Source of the DNA: Palaemon carinicauda
Taxonomy: Eukaryota > Arthropoda > Malacostraca > Decapoda > Palaemonidae
Direction of reading: 5' to 3'
DNA: 64,000 bases
Assembly: GCF_036898095.1 (NCBI RefSeq)
Contig: NC_090729.1
Span: 64,184,455 to 64,248,454, forward strand
Of this stretch, positions 54,764-64,000 are shown piece after piece. The notes under the pieces are model-generated. The model worked only from the letters and a program-made list of their open reading frames with translations. It searched no databases and was not told where the DNA came from. How positions within the stretch are numbered: the stretch's first letter is position 1; the number at the start of each line of letters is the position of its first letter. Made by a program: the position numbers and the translations under genes.

Positions 54764-56467
54764 ATGAATTTTTTGTTGTTGGGAGTGATATTGTTCGCTC
54801 AGACATTTTTCTCGTGTGGGATGAGCTCTAAAACTAAAAATATATATTTTAAATTTGGCAATATAGTTGAAAGACAAGAAGACATTTTTATTACATCAAC
54901 CAACGTAATTGTCGAAGTGCATATGCAAGCAATTTTTCTTCAAGAGAATGATGTCACTAGCTTAAGAACCGCCATTTCAAGGTTTTCTGCATCATTGGAT
55001 GAGTTGCATAGAAGACATTTTCATTTGACTACAGAGAGTTTGCTTGGATCAACATTAAAAGTTGCAGAGATGCTATCTGATGACTTGAAAAATAAGACTG
55101 ACGAGACAGGATCTTTGTCTTATGACCTTTTGATGTGGACTGTAGAACACGAACATAAAGAAAGACGGAATCCGTTTATTTATGCTGCATTAAGCATCTT
55201 TGGGTCTGTTGCAAGTTTAGGTTTAGGAATTTCCAATCGTCTTAAAATTAGTAATCAAAATAAGAAAATTGAGTTCTGGACTCATAAAGATGAATTGATT
55301 ATGTCAGATCTAAGGAATCAGTTAGCTTCAATCAATAAAATTATGGATTTAGTAAATGAACATTCAAATAATATCGTTCAAATTATGGAAGTACAGGATT
55401 TGTTGGCAACATTAACGTATTATGATTCAAAGATAGATCACATACATAACAGAATTGCACATTTCATTGAGAAATCCAAGGATTATGTAGAAGCTATCAC
55501 GTTAGCAACTAAAGGTGTATTGTCGCCCCATTTGTTGCCTATAAGTTACTTAAAGTTAATTCTGGAGAACGGAAGGGATAAACTAGGCTATGTTCCTCTG
55601 TTAGACGAACATAGGTTAGAATTTCATTACAGCCTAATTACAGTAAACGTAGATAATAACAAGATTATGATTACAATTCCCTTTGATTCTTCTGATGCCT
55701 GGCAATCTTACAGGATATCACAATTTCCGACTTTCATGACGAATCACTCAAATCCAGTAATATCCAGTTTGACAGGACACGTATTGATTTCCCCAGACAA
55801 GGAAACATATACTGTCATTAAAGACTTAAATCAATTAACTCACTGTTCAGACGCAATGGATAGAAAAATATGTACAGCTGACTCATTTGAATTCCATAAA
55901 AACTTAATGGATTCATGCGAGTTAGGTATAGTGCTAGACGGTGCTCTCTCCCACATAAGTGAAAATTGTCTGGATAAGCTTTATCCCTTTGACAATAATG
56001 AGTTCAATTGCAGACTGAACAATGGCTCGTGGATACGACACGACAAGGACGGCTTCAATGTATCATGCCCTGACGGATCCACGTCCTTCACCCACATCTT
56101 CGTCGCAGCAGATGGTTGTGTCGGGAATTCCCCGAATTCCATGGTGACTGGTCTACGGACAATCATCAGAGAACGAGCCTACTTCGCGAACTTCACGTGG
56201 ACCTCTACAATGCCAGCACTCCCTCTCCCGTACAACGGACATGTGGCAAAGCGGTTGATGAAACTTACCGAAAGGGACCACCTGTCACCGACTTATAAGG
56301 AAATCCTTCACCACATACTACTAGCAGGATTGGCGTTTACGGGGGTGATATTTATCGCCGTGAACATCCTTGTTTGGCGTAGGTTACGGCCCAGCAAACG
56401 GCTACAAAGGAACGATTCGCCTAGTCCCGACAATACTCCATACTTGATTCAATTCAAAGCCGTTTGA
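54764..56467 (+). CDS. env: F-type envelope glycoprotein, array unit 2, intact
   Basis: 567 codons, nearly identical to the first env, with the same signal peptide, KERR site, hydrophobic stretch, cysteines and membrane anchor. Visible differences are Asp for Glu at residue 182, Gln for Pro at 320, Gly for Asp at 430 and Thr for Ala at 480. Upstream lies a complete LTR (53,168-53,628), with only an integrase fragment between. The gene could therefore be transcribed from its own LTR without gag or intact pol. It is the second fully open env in the array. Confidence 0.88.
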   Translation: MNFLLLGVILFAQTFFSCGMSSKTKNIYFKFGNIVERQEDIFITSTNVIVEVHMQAIFLQENDVTSLRTAISRFSASLDELHRRHFHLTTESLLGSTLKVAEMLSDDLKNKTDETGSLSYDLLMWTVEHEHKERRNPFIYAALSIFGSVASLGLGISNRLKISNQNKKIEFWTHKDELIMSDLRNQLASINKIMDLVNEHSNNIVQIMEVQDLLATLTYYDSKIDHIHNRIAHFIEKSKDYVEAITLATKGVLSPHLLPISYLKLILENGRDKLGYVPLLDEHRLEFHYSLITVNVDNNKIMITIPFDSSDAWQSYRISQFPTFMTNHSNPVISSLTGHVLISPDKETYTVIKDLNQLTHCSDAMDRKICTADSFEFHKNLMDSCELGIVLDGALSHISENCLDKLYPFDNNEFNCRLNNGSWIRHDKDGFNVSCPDGSTSFTHIFVAADGCVGNSPNSMVTGLRTIIRERAYFANFTWTSTMPALPLPYNGHVAKRLMKLTERDHLSPTYKEILHHILLAGLAFTGVIFIAVNILVWRRLRPSKRLQRNDSPSPDNTPYLIQFKAV

Positions 56468-57802
<1,335 letters not shown>

Positions 57803-57824
57803 ATAAGTAAGACATATATATATA

Positions 57825-58006
57825 CAGGGCCGGATTAAGAAGTCTCCGGGCCCTAGGCTATTCAGGTTGGCGGGGCCCCTTTGAGTTACGGGTAAGCGAA
57901 GCAACCCCTTCCAGCTTGGGGGTGGGGGGGGGGGGGTATCGGTGTGAGCCTGTTTAAGGTCTAATCAAATACATTCTGGCTATTTAGATTAAATTTAATA
58001 GGAAAG
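57825..58006 (+). mobile_element. hAT-like fragment, array unit 2
   Basis: Same 180-bp fragment with the same abrupt right end at the integrase junction. Confidence 0.4.
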
Positions 58007-58730
58007 TACAGATCTAATAGCACTTAAAACTAAAACTGCGATTGAATGCGCTAGGAAGTTTTACGAGTGTTACATTTGTAAACATGGAATTCCACACATG
58101 ATAATCTCAGACTCGGGTGGTGAATTTAATTATCACTTTCTCACCTCATTGTGTGAATTCCTCAACATAAAGAAAATAAATACCATGATATATCACCCAG
58201 AGTCGAATGGGCTAGTGGAAAGAGCAAATAGGAAGATATTGAATATATTGAGGGTAACACTAGGGGGATCAGACCCCAACTGGGATATTGCAATACCGGC
58301 GGCACTGAGTACTCTGAATCATTCATATCATATATCAATTAAAATGTCACCGCATGAAGCATTGTATGGTACCCCAGTTAGAACACCTTTCCATGTATTA
58401 ACGCCTACAACTAATCTATCAAATCCTTTAAAAGAATGTATAAATGCAAGTATAAGTCGATATGATATCCTTCGAAAGAATTTAGAAGAATCACAAATCA
58501 TAATGAAAAGGAATCATGATAAAATAGCGAAACCAACTAAAACATATACCGTGGGTGATAACATATATATTCAAATCAATGTACGAAAAGGGCTCAATTA
58601 TAAACTAACACCTAAGTTTGAAGGCCTATTTAACATTTTGGAAACATTAACAGCCAGTAGGTTTAGAGTTCAAAACGTATCCCAACCCACGGATGAGAGA
58701 ATAGTACCATTGGCTCACATAAGAAATTAA
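58007..58730 (+). pseudogene. Integrase C-terminal fragment, array unit 3
   Basis: Open from the first ATG at 58,098 to 58,730. It has the same content and missing N-terminal half as the unit-2 fragment, with a histidine for tyrosine in the 'STLN.SYHIS' segment, as in the first integrase. Confidence 0.9.
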
Positions 58731-58845
58731 AAAAAAATAGAGGAAAAGAAGTGAGGGAAAATTTTTTTTTATTTTATGTGATTAAAAGTTTTCTTTTTAA
58801 TACAGGAGTAATTACATATATTTTTTCTCGTTACAGGTTTCCAAG

Positions 58846-60549
58846 ATGAATTTTTTGTTGTTGGGAGTGATATTGTTCGCTCAGACATTTTTCTCGTGTG
58901 GGATGAGCTCTAAAACTAAAAATATATATTTTAAATTTGGCAATATAGTTGAAAGACAAGAAGACATTTTTATTACATCAACCAACGTAATTGTCGAAGT
59001 GCATATGCAAGCAATTTTTCTTCAAGAGAATGATGTCACTAGCTTAAGAACCGCCATTTCAAGGTTTTCTGCATCATTGGATGAGTTGCATAGAAGACAT
59101 TTTCATTTGACTACAGAGAGTTTGCTTGGATCAACATTAAAAGTTGCAGAGATGCTATCTGATGACTTGAAAAATAAGACTGACGAGACAGGATCTTTGT
59201 CTTATGACCTTTTGATGTGGACTGTAGAACACGAACATAAAGAAAGACGGAATCCGTTTATTTATGCTGCATTAAGCATCTTTGGGTCTGTTGCAAGTTT
59301 AGGTTTAGGAATTTCCAATCGTCTTAAAATTAGTAATCAAAATAAGAAAATTGAGTTCTGGACTCATAAAGATGAATTGATTATGTCAGAACTAAGGAAT
59401 CAGTTAGCTTCAATCAATAAAATTATGGATTTAGTAAATGAACATTCAAATAATATCGTTCAAATTATGGAAGTACAGGATTTGTTGGCAACATTAACGT
59501 ATTATGATTCAAAGATAGATCACATACATAACAGAATTGCACATTTCATTGAGAAATCTAAGGATTATGTAGAAGCTATCACGTTAGCAACTAAAGGTGT
59601 ATTGTCGCCCCATTTGTTGCCTATAAGTTACTTAAAGTTAATTCTGGAGAACGGAAGGGATAAACTAGGCTATGTTCCTCTGTTAGACGAACATAGGTTA
59701 GAATTTCATTACAGCCTAATTACAGTAAACGTAGATAATAACAAGATTATGATTACAATTCCCTTTGATTCTTCTGATGCCTGGCAATCTTACAGGATAT
59801 AACCATTTCCGACTTTCATGACGAATCACTCAAATCCAGTAATATCCAGTTTGACAGGACACGTATTGATTTCCCCAGACAAGGAAACATATACTGTCAT
59901 TAAAGACTTAAATCAATTAACTCACTGTTCAGACGCAATGGATAGAAAAATATGTACAGCTGACTCATTTGAATTCCATAAAAACTTAATGGATTCATGC
60001 GAGTTAGGTATAGTGCTAGACGGTGCTCTCTCCCACATAAGTGAAAATTGTCTGGATAAGCTTTATCCCTTTGACAATAATGAGTTCAATTGCAGACTGA
60101 ACAATGGCTCTTGGATACGACACGACAAGGACGGCTTCAATGTATCATGCCCTGACGGATCCACGTCCTTCACCCACATCTTCGTCGCAGCAGATGGTTG
60201 TGTCGGGAATTCCCCGAATTCCATGGTGACTGGTCTACGGACAATCATCAGAGAACGAGCCTACTTCGCGAACTTCACGTGGACCTCTACAATGCCAGCA
60301 CTCCCTCTCCCGTACAACGGATATGTGACAAAACGGTTGATGAAACTTACCGAAAGGGCCCACCTGTCACCGACTTATAAGGAAATCCTTCACCACATAC
60401 TACTAGCAGGATTGGCGTTTACGGGGGTGATATTTATCGCCGTGAACATCCTTGTTTGGCGTAGGTTACGGCCCAGCAAGCGGCTACAAAGGAACGATTC
60501 GCCTAGTCCCGACAATACTCCATACTTGATTCAATTCAAAGCCGTTTGA
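58846..60549 (+). pseudogene. env: F-type envelope glycoprotein, array unit 3, one nonsense codon
   Basis: Identical in layout to the intact copies, but a TAA at 59,800-59,802 ends the frame after 318 residues. It falls after the heptad region and before the cysteine-rich part and the membrane anchor. Other copies have a serine codon there, so this is a single substitution. The remaining frame is open to 60,549 and has further changes (Tyr for His near 493, Thr for Ala near 495, Ala for Asp near 505) clustered near the C-terminus. A truncated product would lack the anchor. Confidence 0.92.
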
Positions 60550-60809
60550 GTGGCCACCTCATTCGCTAAAGGAGTAAATTGTCGGGAAGTGTTTGTAAGA
60601 AAAGCTGTTAGTACGCTAGTAATATGTAATTGAAGAAATTTTCTATATTTGCATTGTTAAAAATACATTAAAAACAACAATTAAAAAAAAATATAAATAA
60701 TTTTCTCTCTCGGCATCTAATAAAAATATATAAGCCGGAATGTTAAAAAAGAAAAGAGAATAAAAAAAATATATAACAGAATCTATGGGCATCTAATAAA
60801 GTATATCAG

Positions 60810-60906
<97 letters not shown>

Positions 60907-61302
60907 AAACCTTGGTACGTGTAGGTACCAGGAATTCGTGTTTGTGCACTAAAAAATTGAGTATTATGTTTCTGACAGAGGTAACAATTATTCTTTAACA
61001 AGTTACCGAATCATATATAAGTCAGTAGTTTTTTTTTTTTTGGTACCATATAATCATTTGCTAGCAATGTACCATATATATGATCTTTATTTTATCATGC
61101 ATTTTTCTTTTTGCTTTGGTAATATCTTTTTTATATGCATTATTGTTATTATTTTTTAATATGCCTATTTGGATATTCGTCCTCGGTTGATTATGGCTAA
61201 AGTTAAACAAAGAATAATACATATGTCCAGTCACACGTAGTAACCATGTTTTGGCTTGTTGTTAAATTTTTGTGAAAAAATTGAGATAGCTGGCCGAGCT
61301 TA
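60550..61302 (+). other. 3' non-coding region, array unit 3
   Basis: As in the other units, with an (AT)n tract at 60,813-60,902. One change breaks the GTAC palindrome (GTGTAGGTACC). Confidence 0.8.
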
Positions 61303-61762
61303 TGTAATAATTAGAATAGTTAATATTACATGTTTAAAACACATGACGTAATATGTCATGTTGGGTGAAGGAGCTAGCCGTGGGACTTGCTGTAGTCATT
61401 CAAATCATAAACAGGACGTACAATGCAAACCTCGACAATGTGACATTCTTCTTAAACGTCAACACATTGTCTCAGCGTGTGAAAGTTTGTGACGTCACCG
61501 GATGCAGGTGTCTTCCGAGTTTCTGACGAATCTAATATAAACTAAGCATACAATATCTGTGATATCGATAAGTTAGTGAGTTCATATCTATACTTCACCA
61601 GAATTGGTCATCTGACCAACCCAGCTTCCTCCAGTGATGGAGATGTTTAACTCTGTTGTTTTTATAGAATAAATACTTTAAAGCTAATAAGATGTATTCT
61701 GTTATCCATTTACATACATCTGAAACAACACATACTCAATGTGTGCTTATAACAGTAGCACA

Positions 61763-61765
<3 letters not shown>
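61303..61765 (+). repeat. Complete LTR, array unit 3
   Basis: TGACGTCA at 61,490, TATAAA at 61,536 and the same downstream motifs. It ends at a short (TA)n of about 40 bp. Confidence 0.8.
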
Positions 61766-61808
<43 letters not shown>

Positions 61809-61830
61809 ATAAGTAAGACATATATATATA

Positions 61831-62010
61831 CAGGGCCGGATTAAGAAGTCTCCGGGCCCTAAGCTATTCAGGTTGGCGGGGCCCCTTTGAGTTACGGGTA
61901 AGCGAAGCAACCCTTTCCAGCTTGGGGGTGGGGGGGGGGGTGTCGGTGTGAGCCTGTTTAAGGTCTAATCAAATACATTCTGGCTATTTAGATTAAATTT
62001 AATAGGAAAG
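61831..62010 (+). mobile_element. hAT-like fragment, array unit 3
   Basis: Third copy of the 180-bp fragment, same junction with integrase at 62,010/62,011. Confidence 0.4.
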
Positions 62011-62734
62011 TACAGATCTAATAGCACTTAAAACTAAAACTGATATTGAATGCGCTAGGAAGTTTTACGAGTGTTACATTTGTAAACATGGAATTCCACA
62101 CATGATAATCTCAGACTCGGGTGGTGAATTTAATTATCACTTTCTTACCTCATTGTGTGAATTCCTCAACATAAAGAAAATAAATACCATGATATATCAC
62201 CCAGAGTCGAATGGGCTAGTGGAAAGAGCAAATAGGAAGATATTGAATATATTGAGGGTAACACTAGGGGGATCAGACCCCAACTGGGATATTGCAATAC
62301 CGGCGGCACTGAGTACTCTGAATCATTCATATCATATATCAATTAAAATGTCACCGCATGAAGCATTGTATGGTACCCCAGTTAGAACACCTTTCCATGT
62401 ATTAACGCCTACAACTAATCTATCAAATCCTTTAAAAGAATGTATAAATGCAAGTATAAGTCGATATGATATCCTTCGAAAGAATTTAGAAGAATCACAA
62501 ATCATAATGAAAAGGAATCATCATAAAATAGCGAAACCAACTAAAACATATACCGTGGGTGATAACATATATATTCAAATCAATGTACGAAAAGGGCTCA
62601 ATTATAAACTAACACCTAAGTTTGAAGGCCTATTTAACATTTTGGAAACATTAACAGCCAATAGGTTTAGAGTTCAAAACGTATCCCAACCCACGAATGA
62701 GAGAATAGTACCATTGGCTCACATAAGAAATTAA
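62011..62734 (+). pseudogene. Integrase C-terminal fragment, array unit 4
   Basis: Frame open from ATG 62,102 to 62,734. It has His for Asp in the 'RNH.KIAK' segment, and an 'AAACTGATATTG' change near 62,040 upstream of the ATG. The N-terminal half is missing as in units 2 and 3. Confidence 0.9.
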
Positions 62735-62853
62735 AAAAAAAAAAAGAGAGGAAAAGAAGTGAGGGAAAATTTTTTTTTATTTTATGTGATTAAAAGTTTT
62801 CTTTTTAATACAGGAGTAATTACATATATTTTTTCTCGTTACAGGTTTCCAAG

Positions 62854-64000
62854 ATGAATTTTTTGTTGTTGGGAGTGATATTGTTCGCTCAGACATTTTT
62901 CTCGTGTGGGATGAGCTCTAAAACTAAAAATATATATTTTAAATTTGGCAATATAGTTGAAAGACAAGAAGACATTTTTATTACATCAACCAACGTAATT
63001 GTCGAAGTGCATATGCAAGCAATTTTTCTTCAAGAGAATGATGTCACTAGCTTAAGAACCGCCATTTCAAGGTTTTCTGCATCATTGGATGAGTTGCATA
63101 GAAGACATTTTCATTTGACTACAGAGAGTTTGCTTGGATCAACATTAAAAGTTGCAGAGATGCTATCTGATGACTTGAAAAATAAGACTGACGAGACAGG
63201 ATCTTTGTCTTATGACCTTTTGATGTGGACTGTAGGACACGAACATAAAGAAAGACGGAATCCGTTTATTTATGCTGCATTAAGCATCTTTGGGTCTGTT
63301 GCAAGTTTAGGTTTAGGAATTTCCAATCGTCTTAAAATTAGTAATCAAAATAAGAAAATTGAGTTCTGGACTCATAAAGATGAATTGATTATGTCAGAAC
63401 TAAGGAATCAGTTAGCTTCAATCAATAAAATTATGGATTTAGTAAATGAACATTCAAATAATATCGTTCAAATTATGGAAGTACAGGATTTGTTGGCAAC
63501 ATTAACGTATTATGATTCAAAGATAGATCACATACATAACAGAATTGCACATTTCATTGAGAAATCCAAGGATTATGTAGAAGCTATCACGTTAGCAACT
63601 AAAGGTGTATTGTCGCCCCATTTGTTGCCTATAAGTTACTTAAAGTTAATTCTGGAGAACGGAAGGGATAAACTAGGCTATGTTCCTCTGTTAGACGAAC
63701 ATAGGTTAGAATTTCATTACAGCCTAATTACAGTAAACGTTGATAATAACAAGATTATGATTACAATTCCCTTTGATTCTTCTGATGCCTGGCAATCTTA
63801 CAGGATATCACCATTTCCGACTTTCATGACGAATCACTCAAATCCAGTAATATCCAGTTTGACAGGACACGTATTGATTTCCCCAGACAAGGAAACATAT
63901 ACTGTCATTAAAGACTTAAATCAATTAACTCACTGTTCAGACGCAATGGATAGAAAAATATGTACAGCTGACTCATTTGAATTCCATAAAAACTTAATGG
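62854..64000 (+). CDS. env: F-type envelope glycoprotein, array unit 4, cut by window end
   Basis: The start and at least the first 382 codons are open, including the serine codon that is mutated to a stop in unit 3. It shares a Glu-to-Gly change at residue 128 (GGA near 63,234) with the minus-strand env but keeps the tryptophan codon before it. The C-terminal third lies beyond the window, so its integrity is unknown. Confidence 0.85.
   Translation, partial: MNFLLLGVILFAQTFFSCGMSSKTKNIYFKFGNIVERQEDIFITSTNVIVEVHMQAIFLQENDVTSLRTAISRFSASLDELHRRHFHLTTESLLGSTLKVAEMLSDDLKNKTDETGSLSYDLLMWTVGHEHKERRNPFIYAALSIFGSVASLGLGISNRLKISNQNKKIEFWTHKDELIMSELRNQLASINKIMDLVNEHSNNIVQIMEVQDLLATLTYYDSKIDHIHNRIAHFIEKSKDYVEAITLATKGVLSPHLLPISYLKLILENGRDKLGYVPLLDEHRLEFHYSLITVNVDNNKIMITIPFDSSDAWQSYRISPFPTFMTNHSNPVISSLTGHVLISPDKETYTVIKDLNQLTHCSDAMDRKICTADSFEFHKNLM

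Overview
The window looks like repeat-dominated nuclear DNA from an arthropod, most likely a decapod crustacean. This is inferred from the very dense (AT)n, (CT)n, (ATT)n and (CA)n microsatellites, the mix of Gypsy, Penelope-like, Jockey-like and foldback elements, and an errantivirus-like provirus with an F-type envelope. I found no convincing single-copy host gene, no rRNA or complete tRNA, and no bacterial features. Almost everything that codes is transposable-element sequence, much of it broken.

Left part (1-19.4 kb): AT-rich DNA cut up by microsatellites, including a self-complementary (TC)n(TA)n(GA)n tract at 4.7 kb. It holds a LINE remnant (2.4-2.9 kb), a 415-bp foldback element with a 9-bp target duplication (5.6 kb), a 684-bp TIR element with subterminal repeats (7.1 kb), two head-to-head 5'-truncated Penelope-like elements with GIY-YIG endonuclease ends (7.86-9.65 kb), a decayed minus-strand Gypsy pol (11.4-13.7 kb), and two minisatellites (82-bp and about 31-bp units, 15.9-17.1 kb).

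Middle (19.4-47.5 kb): a complete Gypsy element with LTRs, a 4-bp target duplication and a gag-pol frame broken by one frameshift and three in-frame stops (19,386-24,812). Next comes a minus-strand envelope-bearing provirus (26.9-37.3 kb) whose RT is split by a 3.2-kb TIR element that itself carries a dimeric ~187-bp satellite. LINE remnants on the minus strand follow (37.3-37.7, 41.7-45.0 and 45.3-46.8 kb).

Right part (47.5-64 kb): the same provirus family on the plus strand, opposite to the 27-37 kb copy. A deletion fuses the front of an LTR to RT, giving a 920-codon chimeric pol frame, followed by an intact 567-codon env. From inside this integrase onward, a ~4.0-kb unit is tandemly repeated to the window edge (unit starts 49,899, 53,923, 58,007 and 62,011). 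Each unit holds the integrase C-terminal half, a splice-acceptor-like site, env, an LTR with TATA, CRE and DRE motifs, and a fragment of another repeat. From the second unit on, every env therefore lies downstream of a complete LTR without gag, protease, RT or RNase H. Two env frames are intact, one has a single nonsense codon, and one is open to the window edge. This multicopy LTR-env cassette array is the most unusual feature of the window; whether it is expressed, selected or merely recent cannot be told from sequence alone.
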